Assembly: GCA_023450935.1 (NCBI GenBank)
Contig: JAEXGH010000031.1
Span: forward strand, 61,321-125,320
Length of the DNA stretch: 64,000 nucleotides
Origin: Verrucomicrobiota bacterium
Lineage (GTDB): Bacteria; Verrucomicrobiota; Verrucomicrobiia; Opitutales; Intestinicryptomonadaceae
Reading direction: 5' to 3'
Shown here: positions 1 to 8,923 of the stretch, piece by piece
Position numbering within the stretch: position 1 is the first letter of the stretch
How the letters are laid out: every line of letters starts with the position of its first letter
Notes under the pieces: model-generated
Database searches by the model: none
Seen by the model: only the letters and a program-made list of their open reading frames with translations
Told to the model about the DNA's origin: nothing
Made by a program: the position numbers and the translations under genes

Positions 1-499
1 ACCTTTGGGCGGCCACCAGAAAAACGTCGGGCGCGGGCTTCCCGCGCGAAACGTCCTCGGAGGCGGCGTATGCCTGAAAGTATTTGCCGAAACCGAGCTT
101 GGCCACGGTAACGTCCAGATTTTTCATCGGAGTCGAAGAACCGACCGCGCATTTGATGCCCGCGTCGTTAAGCCCCGCCAAAAATTTTTCAACTCCCGAG
201 ATTTGCGGCACGCCGTGCTCGAGCACAATCTCCCGATACAACCGCTCCTTTTCGTCCGACAACGCCTGTGCCTCGGAAACGTCGGAAGTCCATTTGAGCA
301 TCTTTGTTATGATGTCCAAGTTGCGCGTGCCGAACGTCTTTTCAAAAAAGTTCGGGAACAGTGCCAAGCCGTGGCGGCGGGCGAGTTCGCGCCAAGTGAA
401 CTCGTGCGTTCGTCCGGAATCCACAACAGTTCCGTCCCAGTCAAAAATGCAAGCAATGTCCATATTCGTGAAATAATCGACCGATTTTTCTAAAAGCAT
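1..499 (-). CDS. HAD-superfamily hydrolase, beta-phosphoglucomutase-like (partial)
   Basis: The C-terminal part lies outside the window, so only about 166 residues are visible. HAD motif I is DWDGTVVDSG near residues 20-29, which holds the nucleophile Asp and the second Asp. It is followed by a helical cap. Motif II is VGSST and motif III is the GKPAPDVFL segment that ends at the window edge. This arrangement is the HAD-IA class (phosphoglycolate phosphatase or beta-phosphoglucomutase type), which hydrolyses or moves phosphate on small sugars. The substrate cannot be read from the sequence. The ATG at 499 gives 12 extra residues; an in-frame ATG at 463 puts the catalytic Asp closer to the N-terminus, as is usual. 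Neither has a clear SD. It is divergent from trpS. Confidence 0.85.
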   Translation of the reverse strand, partial: MLLEKSVDYFTNMDIACIFDWDGTVVDSGRTHEFTWRELARRHGLALFPNFFEKTFGTRNLDIITKMLKWTSDVSEAQALSDEKERLYREIVLEHGVPQISGVEKFLAGLNDAGIKCAVGSSTPMKNLDVTVAKLGFGKYFQAYAASEDVSRGKPAPDVFLVAAQR

Positions 500-608
500 A
501 AAAAACCATTGCATATTCAAGACAAGAAATAAAATGCCCGCGATGCGCGAAAACGCAAAAAAAGATTGAAATGAGGGCAAATAAAGCGATACTGGAGGGC
601 GCAAAAAA

Positions 609-1622
609 ATGGAAAACACATCGGAACAAAGAAAAGTCGTTATGACGGCCGCCCAGCCAACGGGCAAACTGCATTTGGGGAACTACCTCGGCGCGATAAA
701 AAACTGGGGTAAAATGATTGAAGACTACGAGTGCTATTTCGGCATAGTAGACATGCACGCAATCACCATTCCATACGTTCCCGCCGACCTCAGACGCAAC
801 GTCTACGACTGCGCCGCCCAGTATATGGCGTGCGGGCTCGACCCCGAAAAATGCAACCTATTCCTGCAAAGCCTCGTAAAGGGGCACGCCGATTTGACTT
901 GGATTTTGGGCTGCATCTGCCCCGTCGGAAGCCTCGAAAGAATGACCCAATACAAAGACAAGGCGCGCAAACACAAGGACGCCCTCAACAGCGGGCTGCT
1001 TTTCTACCCCGTGCTTATGGCGGCCGACATTCTCATCTACAACGCCGACCTCGTTCCCGTGGGAGAAGACCAAAAGCAGCACATAGAACTCACGCGCGAC
1101 TTGGCGCAAAAATTCAACAACACATACTCGCCCACTTTCAAACTTCCCGAGCCGTATATACCGCAAACGGGCGCGCGGATAATGTCGCTGCAAAACCCCG
1201 ACTCAAAAATGTCGAAATCCGACCCGAACCAAAACGGCACCCTCTACATTACCGACGAGCCTTCCGTGCTCTCCAAAAAAATAATGTCGGCTGTAACAGA
1301 CAGCGGCGACGCCGTTAAATTCGACCCCGAAAACAAGGCGGGAATCTCCAACCTGATGGGCATAATGTCGGCGTTTACGAAGAAATCATACGCTGAAATA
1401 GAGGACGAATTTTCGGGCAAGGGCTACGGCGCGTTCAAAAAGGAGGTTGCCGATGCCGTAATCGAGGGGCTAGCCCCGGTGCGCGAAAAATACAAACAGT
1501 ATTCCGACGACAAAACGCTTATAGAATCCGCCCTCAAAAAAGGCTCGCAGGCGGCGCAGCGCAGGGTCAACAAAATGATGGCGAAAGTCTACAGGAAAGT
1601 CGGTTTTATGAACTTCGAATAG
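609..1622 (+). CDS. trpS: Tryptophanyl-tRNA synthetase
   Basis: Class I aminoacyl-tRNA synthetase that charges tRNA-Trp with tryptophan in the cytoplasm. The 337-residue length fits bacterial TrpRS. The HIGH-type signature is HLGN at residues 22-25, after the AAQPTG segment typical of the family. The KMSKS loop is KMSKSDPN near residue 200. A GGAGGG stretch 10-15 bases upstream supports the ATG at 609. It is the first gene of a tight plus-strand unit, with 7 bases to the next gene and 6 more to hisF. Confidence 0.97.
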   Translation: MENTSEQRKVVMTAAQPTGKLHLGNYLGAIKNWGKMIEDYECYFGIVDMHAITIPYVPADLRRNVYDCAAQYMACGLDPEKCNLFLQSLVKGHADLTWILGCICPVGSLERMTQYKDKARKHKDALNSGLLFYPVLMAADILIYNADLVPVGEDQKQHIELTRDLAQKFNNTYSPTFKLPEPYIPQTGARIMSLQNPDSKMSKSDPNQNGTLYITDEPSVLSKKIMSAVTDSGDAVKFDPENKAGISNLMGIMSAFTKKSYAEIEDEFSGKGYGAFKKEVADAVIEGLAPVREKYKQYSDDKTLIESALKKGSQAAQRRVNKMMAKVYRKVGFMNFE

Positions 1623-1629
1623 AGAGAAT

Positions 1630-3198
1630 ATGAACAAGCAGTCCGTTCCCAAATGGCCGCTTCTGGCGGCAGACGCGCTGATTTTTCTGGCGGTCGTTGC
1701 AATATCGTATCCGAATATCGTGCTGATGGAAACGATGTCGGGCACAACAACGTTGCTGTGCTGCGCGCTTGTGCTCGCGGGAATGCTGGCTGTTCTTACT
1801 CCCTACTTTCTTGAATACCGGCTCTCCGAAAAAAAGATTTCCGACGACGCAAAAAAAACGCGCGAAAACATCGACCTAATTTTTGAAAACCTCTCCGCCC
1901 TGCAGCTGATGATTGCCGAAACAAAGGAGATGGGCGACAACATAGAGGAAAAGCTGGCGTTCCAGCTGGTAAAAGATACCGACTTGAAGTTCGAAGAGTT
2001 CACAAAATCGCTCGACGCGTTCCGTTCGGGCGTAAAAAAGAAAGTCAAAGAACTTTCCGAAGAGATTGAGCGGATTCGTATCCAAGCCGCCGACGCCCTC
2101 GCCGAAAGCGAAAGCAATGCCATAAAGTCAGACGAGATAATCGAAAAAATCTCCGCCCTTCAGGATTTGGTTGACGAAATCGGCGAAACTGCCCTGCAGG
2201 AAAGCGCGGAGGAAGAGGCGCAAGAACCCGACGACGCCGCGGAAATTCCGCAGGAAACGGAGTCGGCAGGCTCGGCAGACCCCGAACAGGCAATGCTCGA
2301 GGAACAAACTCCCGAAGACTCTGCCGATGCCGAACAGGGCGGAAATCCGGACGGCGATGCTTTTGAAACTTCCGTAGACAAAAGCGAACCCGAAGCCGAC
2401 GTTCTTCCCGACGAAGACGGCGATGCGGAAGCCGACCCGATTGGCGATTCCGAAACCGAAACGGAAAGCATTTTCTCCGCCTCGCCAAAGCCAAAGCAGA
2501 TTCCCAGTGTCGGGGCGGAAGCCGAATCTGAAAGCCGCTCAAAACTGTCGGGACTGATGCCTAAAGCGCTCGGTAATGCGGCGTCGGTTGCGGGTTCGGT
2601 TGAAAAATTCATCAGCAATTCGCTCGAAAAACGGAACAGCCCCGATGCGCAACAGCCCGCAGACGAGTCTGCACCCGCGCCAGTCCGCCCCGCCGACGAA
2701 GCACACGTTTCCCCGCAAGACGGCGAAGACGCCGTAGAAGTTGTAGACGACGACATTCTGGACGGGCTGGATTTCGACGAAAAAAAAAATGACGCACCCG
2801 ACGGCGCAGTAGCTACGCAAGAAGCCTCCGCGTCGCAGAAATCCCCTGCAGACGCTGAACAAAAGCCGAAGCGACAGGCGCAAAAAACGCCACCCGTCGA
2901 GGAAATGCTGTTCGCTGATTTGCCGATGCAAAAAAAGGCGGTTCGCTCGAAGGGCGACACGGAAATAGTGCTTAGAGCAATTATAGGCATCGGCAACAAA
3001 CCTTTCGTGCGCGGCAACAACTCAATCTTGAGCACAGAAAAAGGCGTGTCTATGGATTACGTTGAAATTGGAGTTTGGCGCATAATCCTGCCGCCGTTCG
3101 AGGGCAGCGCGGACATCACAATCTGGAAGAACGACGAAGAACAAATATCCGCACCGTTCACTGTGGAAGCGGGCGCAAAGAAAGAAATATCAATTTAA
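1630..3198 (+). CDS. Membrane-anchored acidic protein with coiled coil and C-terminal beta domain, unknown function
   Basis: I do not recognise a family. The 522 residues fall into four parts. Residues about 8-55 contain two hydrophobic segments, likely a membrane hairpin. Residues about 60-175 are charged and heptad-like, consistent with a coiled coil. Residues about 180-425 are a low-complexity linker rich in Glu, Asp, Ala, Pro and Ser. Residues about 430-522 form a compact, beta-rich domain with a conserved-looking core around GIGNKPFVRG and an FEGSADITIW segment. It sits between trpS and hisF with gaps of 7 and 6 bases, so it is probably co-transcribed with them. The arrangement suggests a tether or scaffold, but that is inference. 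Confidence 0.75.
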   Translation: MNKQSVPKWPLLAADALIFLAVVAISYPNIVLMETMSGTTTLLCCALVLAGMLAVLTPYFLEYRLSEKKISDDAKKTRENIDLIFENLSALQLMIAETKEMGDNIEEKLAFQLVKDTDLKFEEFTKSLDAFRSGVKKKVKELSEEIERIRIQAADALAESESNAIKSDEIIEKISALQDLVDEIGETALQESAEEEAQEPDDAAEIPQETESAGSADPEQAMLEEQTPEDSADAEQGGNPDGDAFETSVDKSEPEADVLPDEDGDAEADPIGDSETETESIFSASPKPKQIPSVGAEAESESRSKLSGLMPKALGNAASVAGSVEKFISNSLEKRNSPDAQQPADESAPAPVRPADEAHVSPQDGEDAVEVVDDDILDGLDFDEKKNDAPDGAVATQEASASQKSPADAEQKPKRQAQKTPPVEEMLFADLPMQKKAVRSKGDTEIVLRAIIGIGNKPFVRGNNSILSTEKGVSMDYVEIGVWRIILPPFEGSADITIWKNDEEQISAPFTVEAGAKKEISI

Positions 3199-3204
3199 AA
3201 CAGT

Positions 3205-3960
3205 ATGTTAAGCGTTAGAATAATTCCCTGTCTGGACGTCAAAAACGGGAGAGTCGTAAAGGGCGTAAATTTCGTGAATTTAATCGACGCGGGTGACCCC
3301 GTCGAACAGGCCAAAGCCTACGAGCTTCAGGGCGCGGACGAACTCGTGTTTCTCGACATAACCGCCTCCAGCGACAACCGCGACATCATGCTGGGCGTCG
3401 TGGAGCGCACGGCCTCGCAGTGCTTTATGCCGCTGACTGTCGGTGGCGGGCTGCGGACGCTTGAGGACATACGCAAAATGCTCAATGCGGGCGCAGACAA
3501 AGTTTCGCTCAATACCTCGGCGATAATCAACCCCGAGCTCGTTTCGGAGGCCGCGGCAAAGTTCGGCAACCAGTGCATAGTTGTGGCAATAGACGCCAAA
3601 AAAGACGGAGACGGCTGGAGCGTCTACACGCACGGCGGCAGAAACAAAACAAACCTCGACGCAGTCGAGTGGGCGAAGGAAGTCCAGCGGCGCGGCGCGG
3701 GCGAAATCCTGCTTACGTCGATGGACGCCGACGGAACGAAAGACGGCTATGATATCGCCCTTACTAAAGCCGTTTCAGAAGCCGTTTCAATACCCGTGAT
3801 AGCCTCGGGCGGCTGCGGGACGCTGCAGCATATGGTTGACGCGGTAAAACTCGGCAAGGCAAGCGCGGTGCTTGCGGCGTCGATTTTCCACTTCGGCACA
3901 TACTCCATAAAGCAGGCGAAAGAGGAGCTTGCAAAAAACGGAATCCCAGCGCGCCTTTAG
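3205..3960 (+). CDS. hisF: Imidazole glycerol phosphate synthase, cyclase subunit
   Basis: HisF receives ammonia from the HisH glutaminase and closes the imidazole ring, giving IGP and AICAR in histidine synthesis. The 251-residue length matches the (beta/alpha)8 barrel. IPCLDVKNGRVVKG at the N-terminus carries catalytic Asp11, and VVAIDAKK carries the second catalytic Asp near residue 130. The phosphate-binding VPVIASGGCG lies near residue 198. No other his gene, including hisH, is in the window. The start lacks a clear SD and follows the upstream stop by 6 bases, so translation may be coupled. Confidence 0.97.
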   Translation: MLSVRIIPCLDVKNGRVVKGVNFVNLIDAGDPVEQAKAYELQGADELVFLDITASSDNRDIMLGVVERTASQCFMPLTVGGGLRTLEDIRKMLNAGADKVSLNTSAIINPELVSEAAAKFGNQCIVVAIDAKKDGDGWSVYTHGGRNKTNLDAVEWAKEVQRRGAGEILLTSMDADGTKDGYDIALTKAVSEAVSIPVIASGGCGTLQHMVDAVKLGKASAVLAASIFHFGTYSIKQAKEELAKNGIPARL

Positions 3961-4028
3961 CGCAAAAAACGCGGATTGACAAAAAAAAGCGGTGCAGCGT
4001 TCCCCTTCTGCATTCACCCGGAATACGC

Positions 4029-6386
4029 CTAAATAAGGCGGCGAGCCGCCGACTGAAGCGCGCGCCAGCGTTCCGAATCCAAATCGGGAAGAAAAGCTAT
4101 GTGGCGCAAAATGCTTTTCCATTCCAGATACGCGCGCTCTATGTCGCCGCGCAAAATGAGGTCGTTTTCAAAGCGAGACATCTGTGCGCCGCCGCGCAAT
4201 TCGCGCATTATCTCCGAAGCCCCGTCGCCGTAGGTGAGCGGCACACCCGCCTTCAGCGCGCCCGCCACGTTCGCCGACAAAAACGCCGTTCTGCAGCAGT
4301 CCGCCAAGCGCGACGAAACCGACGCCTTTGACTGCGACAAATGAAAGCGTCCGCCCGCGCGCAGATTCGCCAAATCGAAAACCAAATCGGAGATGTCGTA
4401 TGAGGCGTCCTCAACGGCTGCCGCCACGGCGAACCCCTCGCCCCCGTTGAAGAACGAAAAAATTCTGCCGCGTAAAGTTGGCGCAAAAGCGTCGTCAACA
4501 AAGCCGAAAGCGCGCCACTGCGCCGCGGGCGAGTTGGGCACTGCCGACACCGCAGCAAGCCCCGAAAGCGCGCGGAAATCGAACTCTCCCGAAACGTCAA
4601 CTTCGCGCTCGGGCGGGCGGAAAAGCCTTGCCCCGTAGGCGTCCACAAACGCCGAAATCTTCGCGTTTTCAAGATTCAGGTCGGCAAACACGCGCCCGTC
4701 CGTTTCACCGATTGAAACTACGCGCGCCCCCGCAAAAACCGCCTCCAAAAAGCGCGGAAAATTGCGTTTTATGTTTTTCAAAGTGGGCGCGTCTTCGCGG
4801 AAATAGCGTTTGAAAGCAGCGTCGACGGAACGCGCGCGCGCCAAAATCTTTCGCGCCGACTTCGTGAAACAATACGCGCCGCCGCGCAAAAAAGCCGCCT
4901 CTATTCGGACGCCGAAAACGCCGTCTTCAAGCCGCTTCACGCGCCCGATACCGATTTCCGCAACCGCCTTTGCCGACCGCAAAAATTCTCCCCACTTCTC
5001 CCCGTCGAAAAATAAAACCTCCTTCGCGGGAAATGCCGATTTCACGCGGCGGCGTTCCCACATATTTTTCGAATTCAGAATCTCCGCGCACACTGCGCCG
5101 CGCTTGAGCGCGGAACGCCTGAAACGCCCCGATTTTGCGGAGGCTACACAGTCCCAGCCGATGTCGATTTCCTCCTCCGTAAAAAGGCGCGAATAGAAGT
5201 TTTTTAGGGCTTCAACGCAGTCGCGCCCCTCGTCGGCTGCGCGCGCCATAATGCGTATGGAAGCCGCGGCGTCCACTGCGTCGATACGCCTGAGAACGCA
5301 CTGTTTGGCTTCCGAAAGGCGCGGTTTCGACGGCAGAAAAACGGCGTAGCCAACCTTGTCTTTGCCCCTGCGCCCCGCGCGTCCGAACATCTGCAAAAGC
5401 TCGTCGGGCGAAAGCGTCTGCGTGCCCGAAACAGTCTCGTATTCGCGCGAAACAATGAGAACGGAACGCATCGAGAAGTTTACGCCCGCTCCCAACCCCG
5501 TTGTGGAGACTACCACGTTCAGCCTGCCGTCGCGCGCGTATTTTTCGACCACCGCCGAACGCTGGTACGCCGAAAGTCCGCTATGGTGAAAGGCGACGCG
5601 CTTGCGCATCATATTGGCGAGCTCGCGACCCGCCGCCGAAGCCGCGTCTTTGGGAAGATTCAGAAAATCGGGACACGGCAGCTCGGCCGCAAGCTTGCGC
5701 GCAATAGATTCCGCCTCCGCTCTGTGCGGCGCGAAAATCAGAACCGGTGCCATATCGGCGTCGATGATTTTCTTGACGAGCTTCGGCCACGCGCCGCGCA
5801 CTCCGCGCGAATCGCCGTCGGGGAGCGCGGCGGCGGCAACCTCCTCAAGCGCAACGGCGCGCTCTGAGTGCGATACTACGCGGCAGTCGCGCCCCAAACG
5901 CCCGAACCACTTTAAAACATTGCCCGTATTTTCCACGCTTCCGCTCAGAAGAAGAAGCTGCGTGGGTTTAGGCGCGAGCGCAACGGCGAGCTCGTAGTTG
6001 AAACCTCTAATGGGATTTGATATTAACTGATACTCATCGATAACAAGCAGGTCGGGGCAGCGGCCTTCGAATAAACTGTTTTTTTGGGTTTCGAGCGTCG
6101 CCACAACAACGGGGGCGTCGGTGTTTTCGCAATAGTCTCCGGTGGAAATGCCTACGCGCCAGCCGCGCTCGCGCCACTGCTGGTATTTGTCGTTGGCGAG
6201 GGCGCGCGTGGGCACGGTATAGACGGCGCGCCCCGAAAAAAACTTTTCGACGAACATCTCGAAAACATACGTTTTGCCCGCGCCGGTGGGGGCGTCGATT
6301 ACGACGTCCCTGCCCGCCCTGAGATGCTCCAAAGCCTCGCTCTGCCAGAAGTCGGGGATTCGGACAATGTCGCCGAAAGAGTCCAA
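4029..6386 (-). CDS. Ski2-like DEAD/DEAH-box helicase
   Basis: Superfamily 2 helicase of about 785 residues. Motif I is DAPTGAGKT near residue 33, motif II is the unusual VIDEYQ, motif III is SGS, and motifs V and VI are STTGLGAGVNF and QMFGRAGRRG. The Gly-rich motif V and the GRAGRRG block place it with Ski2/Suv3/Lhr-type enzymes, which unwind RNA or DNA processively. The roughly 330-residue C-terminal half has no domain I can name. An ATG at 6464 would overlap the upstream flavoprotein by 76 bases; the TTG at 6386, two bases after that gene's stop, is the more likely start and suggests translational coupling. It is convergent with hisF. Confidence 0.85.
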   Translation of the reverse strand: MDSFGDIVRIPDFWQSEALEHLRAGRDVVIDAPTGAGKTYVFEMFVEKFFSGRAVYTVPTRALANDKYQQWRERGWRVGISTGDYCENTDAPVVVATLETQKNSLFEGRCPDLLVIDEYQLISNPIRGFNYELAVALAPKPTQLLLLSGSVENTGNVLKWFGRLGRDCRVVSHSERAVALEEVAAAALPDGDSRGVRGAWPKLVKKIIDADMAPVLIFAPHRAEAESIARKLAAELPCPDFLNLPKDAASAAGRELANMMRKRVAFHHSGLSAYQRSAVVEKYARDGRLNVVVSTTGLGAGVNFSMRSVLIVSREYETVSGTQTLSPDELLQMFGRAGRRGKDKVGYAVFLPSKPRLSEAKQCVLRRIDAVDAAASIRIMARAADEGRDCVEALKNFYSRLFTEEEIDIGWDCVASAKSGRFRRSALKRGAVCAEILNSKNMWERRRVKSAFPAKEVLFFDGEKWGEFLRSAKAVAEIGIGRVKRLEDGVFGVRIEAAFLRGGAYCFTKSARKILARARSVDAAFKRYFREDAPTLKNIKRNFPRFLEAVFAGARVVSIGETDGRVFADLNLENAKISAFVDAYGARLFRPPEREVDVSGEFDFRALSGLAAVSAVPNSPAAQWRAFGFVDDAFAPTLRGRIFSFFNGGEGFAVAAAVEDASYDISDLVFDLANLRAGGRFHLSQSKASVSSRLADCCRTAFLSANVAGALKAGVPLTYGDGASEIMRELRGGAQMSRFENDLILRGDIERAYLEWKSILRHIAFLPDLDSERWRALQSAARRLI

Positions 6387-6388
6387 CG

Positions 6389-6901
6389 TTACTTTTCCGC
6401 CGCCATAGCCGACAGGATTTCGGCTACATACATTTTGTGCATCGGGTTGCCGACCCCATACCATTTTTCAAGCGCGGCTCCGTCAAAAAAACATTTTTCC
6501 GACATATCCTGCGCGTATGTTTTGCGGCATTCGAAATACAAAGACGACTCTTCGAAAGCCACGCCGCCGTTTGCCGTTGCAAAGGGCGCGAGCGAACACT
6601 CCTTGGCCTTGTCGAAATCCCTGCCCGAATGCGAGCCGCAAAACGACAACGCCTTTTTGTATTCGGGCGCGAAAAACGAGACGGTGAACACGTCGCACTT
6701 TTCGAGAAATCCGAACGTATATCTGTTCGGACGGACAAACACAAACAGCGAAGGCTTGTTCCAGATAAAGCCCGCGCCGCCCCAGCTTGCAGTCATCATA
6801 TTGAATTTCGAGACGTCGCCCGCCGTTATGAGCATCCAGTCCGACCCGATTTTTTCTATCGGGTCCGACATCGCCTCCGAGATTTTTTGCGAATAAAACA
6901 T
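6389..6901 (-). CDS. Flavin reductase-like FMN-binding protein (flavoredoxin type)
   Basis: Small flavoprotein of about 170 residues. The segment DWMLITAGD, the TASWGG block and the FVRPNRYT segment are typical of the flavin reductase domain that binds FMN and uses NAD(P)H or another donor. Family members reduce free flavin or act as electron carriers; the partner is not evident here. The ATG at 6901 gives the usual N-terminal length. A TTG at 6919 would add six residues and has a slightly better upstream purine run. Its stop is followed two bases later by the probable TTG start of the helicase. Confidence 0.85.
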   Translation of the reverse strand: MFYSQKISEAMSDPIEKIGSDWMLITAGDVSKFNMMTASWGGAGFIWNKPSLFVFVRPNRYTFGFLEKCDVFTVSFFAPEYKKALSFCGSHSGRDFDKAKECSLAPFATANGGVAFEESSLYFECRKTYAQDMSEKCFFDGAALEKWYGVGNPMHKMYVAEILSAMAAEK

Positions 6902-7089
6902 GCCGCTATCTTCGGACAATTTCCGTGCGCTTCAACAAAAATCGGACGAAAAAACACTTTAAAAAACGCGCGCTGCGCCGAAAAAATATCTACAAAAAAA
7001 TTATTAAATTGAAAACGCGGAACAAATGGTATTTGGTTGGTGTCGTAATCGCAAACCTTTGTTTCACTAAAAAAAGAAAGAACAGTTAA

Positions 7090-7812
7090 ATGGATATAAA
7101 AAAAACAATAGTAGCGGCCGCAGCTGCGGCGGCGGTATCGGCGTCGGCTTTTGCCGAAACGAATGACGACTACATCAAAACCTTCGGTATGATTATGTTC
7201 GAACGCAACGGCTTGGCGGAATTGCAGCTTACAAAAGCGGAATTCGAAACGTTCGTGAGCGGAATGAGGGCTTCATACGAAGGCAAAAAACTTCCCGACA
7301 ACATCAACGAGTTCGGACAGAAAATGATGGAATACCTCCAGAAACGCGCCGAAGCGACTATCGCTGAAAAGGCCAAAGTTGCCGAAGCCGAAGCCGCAAA
7401 GTTCTGGGCAGAGCTTGAAAAAGAAGAGGGAATACAAAAAACCCCGTCGGGCTTGGCGTTCAAAGTGATTGAAAAGGGTTCGGACAAGGTTGCCTCCGAA
7501 AACTCGGAAGTGGTTATTAAATACACGGGCAAACTTGTAAACGGCAATGTTTTTGACACCACCGAAAAACGCGGCGAACCGGCGCAATTCAATCTGGGCG
7601 GCGTTATCCCCGGCTTTAAGGAAGGTTTGCAGAAAGTCGGCAAGGGAGGCAAAATTAAGCTCTATATTCCCTCGAAACTCGGCTACGGCGAACAGGCTCT
7701 CCCCGGAATTCCGCCGAATTCGACTCTCATTTTCGATGTCGAAATCATCGACGTTGACCCCGCGAAAGCCGAAGCCCCCAAGGCGGAAGCCGCAAAAGCC
7801 GACAAGAAATAA
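7090..7812 (+). CDS. Secreted FKBP-type peptidyl-prolyl cis-trans isomerase
   Basis: Periplasmic foldase of 240 residues. Residues 1-22 form an Ala-rich signal peptide ending in SAFA. Residues about 25-110 are the helical FKBP N-terminal (dimerisation) domain. Residues about 118-225 are the FKBP catalytic domain, with GKLVNGNVFD, GVIPGFKEGL and IPSKLGYGEQ, the last being the usual active-site loop. A short Ala/Lys/Glu-rich tail follows. The architecture matches FkpA/Mip proteins, which isomerise prolyl bonds in exported proteins. It is a single-gene unit ending at a clear terminator. The start has only a weak AAGAAAG upstream. Confidence 0.93.
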   Translation: MDIKKTIVAAAAAAAVSASAFAETNDDYIKTFGMIMFERNGLAELQLTKAEFETFVSGMRASYEGKKLPDNINEFGQKMMEYLQKRAEATIAEKAKVAEAEAAKFWAELEKEEGIQKTPSGLAFKVIEKGSDKVASENSEVVIKYTGKLVNGNVFDTTEKRGEPAQFNLGGVIPGFKEGLQKVGKGGKIKLYIPSKLGYGEQALPGIPPNSTLIFDVEIIDVDPAKAEAPKAEAAKADKK

Positions 7813-7835
7813 TTTTTCAACATATTTCCCTTTGC

Positions 7836-7862
7836 AAAGCCCGATTCTTCGGGCTTTTTTTA
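7836..7862 (+). terminator. Rho-independent terminator after the FKBP gene
   Basis: AAAGCCCG and CGGGCTTT form an 8-bp stem around a 5-base ATTCT-type loop, followed by a T-run. It lies 24 bases after the stop codon. Confidence 0.93.
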
Positions 7863-7913
7863 TGCTTGCCCCGAACTAAACAACCCCGCCCTCCTGCCCA
7901 CCGAAAATTAATA

Positions 7914-7970
7914 AACTTCAACTAATAATCAAAGGCGCATTGGCTACGCCAATCGCCGCCACTTCAGGAA
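7914..7970 (-). repeat. Intergenic palindromic repeat, copy A
   Basis: Read on the minus strand it has the head TTCCTGAAGTGGCGGCG, a hairpin with arms ATTGGC and GCCAAT around a GTA loop, then GCGCCTTTG and the tail ATTATTAGTTGAAGTTT. The same modules occur at about 29.9-30.1 and 51.4-51.7 kb. It lies between the FKBP terminator and the PPOX gene. Confidence 0.85.
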
Positions 7971-8033
7971 TCACAAAAGAATCGCCGTCAGTTTCGGAAT
8001 CATAAAAGAATAGCCGCTTCAGGAAATGTAAAA
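7961..8033 (-). repeat. Tandem 27-29 base sub-repeats adjoining copy A
   Basis: On the plus strand, the unit at 7961-7987 and the unit at 7988-8016 share TTC-GGAATCA-AAAAGAAT-GCCG, and a third, partial unit starts with CTTCAGGAAATGTAAAA at 8017. These are repeated copies of the head module of the palindromic repeat and fill the gap up to the PPOX gene. Confidence 0.7.
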
Positions 8034-8051
8034 ATTTAGGGAATGAAAAAA

Positions 8052-8534
8052 ATGAACTATACAAATGAAAATGTCCGCAGACAGGATAGAATTTTGGAAA
8101 AACAGGACGCCGCAAAACTGCTAAAAAACGGCGAATACGGAGTGTTGTCATTGTCCGCACAAGACGGCGCATACGGCGTCCCAGTCAGCTTTGCGTGGGA
8201 CGGCGATAGCCGCATCTACCTGCACTGCGCAAAATCGGGCAGAAAAATCGACGCAATGAAATCGTCGCCCGACGCCTCGTTCTGCATAGTGGGGCGGACA
8301 AAAACTCTTCCCGAAAAATTCTCCACAGAATACGAAAGCGTTGTTGTAAAATGCCGCGCAAAACTGGGGCTTGACACCGAAACAAAACAGCGCGCCCTGC
8401 GTCTGCTTGTTGAAAAACATTTACCCGACTACGCTGCCGAAGTTGTGGAAACTGAAATGCTGCAGGCAAGTGGGAAAACCCCGATGCCCAGAAATGCCGC
8501 AAAAGTAGCGTTTCACAACGCCGAGTCTGCTTGA
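8052..8534 (+). CDS. Pyridoxamine 5'-phosphate oxidase-family flavoprotein (NimA-like)
   Basis: About 160 residues with the split-barrel FMN-binding fold. The visible family pattern is an N-terminal RRQDR followed by a helix, then GEYGVLSLS, GVPVSFAWDG, IYLHCAKSGRKID and SFCIVG. This is the arrangement of NimA-type and other small PPOX proteins, which reduce nitro compounds or bind flavin or haem. The substrate is not evident. The ATG at 8052 has AGGGA about nine bases upstream and is preferred over the ATG at 8043, where the same purine run is too close. It is preceded by the repeats at 7.9-8.0 kb. Confidence 0.85.
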   Translation: MNYTNENVRRQDRILEKQDAAKLLKNGEYGVLSLSAQDGAYGVPVSFAWDGDSRIYLHCAKSGRKIDAMKSSPDASFCIVGRTKTLPEKFSTEYESVVVKCRAKLGLDTETKQRALRLLVEKHLPDYAAEVVETEMLQASGKTPMPRNAAKVAFHNAESA

Positions 8535-8635
8535 ATACCGTCGAGATACGGCTGGAATCACTACTTGAGTGTATTTATTGATAAATATTAAAATTATCTT
8601 GAAAACACACAAAAAAAGTCTACGGATTATAATTA

Positions 8636-8851
8636 ATGTCCCAAGTAGTGAACAAAAAACAGATTTCTTTTTCCAACGAAATATTGAAGTCGGCGCAAAA
8701 AAAGGCCGATATGTATTTTAACGGCAATCTAAGCGCGTACTTGTCGCACTTGGTTCTGTCGGCGCGCGACTGCGAGTGTTGCAGGATTGAAAAACGCCAA
8801 AACCAAGACATAAACCAGACGTCTTTCGGAAAAATAATCCATCAAAATTAG
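8636..8851 (+). CDS. Small ribbon-helix-helix-like protein
   Basis: 71 residues. Residues about 7-45 read as a short strand (KQISFSNEI) followed by two helices separated by a GNLSAYLSHLV turn, the pattern of Arc/CopG-type DNA-binding proteins. The C-terminal third is polar and contains a CECC cluster. No partner toxin gene is adjacent, so an antitoxin role is not supported. A perfect TATAAT at 8628-8633 lies immediately before the ATG. If that is a real -10 box, the message would begin at or after the start codon, so it may be coincidence. A strong terminator follows 72 bases after the stop. Confidence 0.6.
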   Translation: MSQVVNKKQISFSNEILKSAQKKADMYFNGNLSAYLSHLVLSARDCECCRIEKRQNQDINQTSFGKIIHQN

Positions 8852-8923
8852 AAAAATTTCGGCTCAAGATTCGATGTTTGTTCTTGTGTAGTCGAAAATT
8901 GGGTAAAAAAAACAATCAGTTTT

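Noticed and set aside
566..593. Promoter TTGAAA/GATACT before trpS
   Set aside because: Transcription would start inside or after the SD sequence, so the match is unlikely to be the functional promoter.
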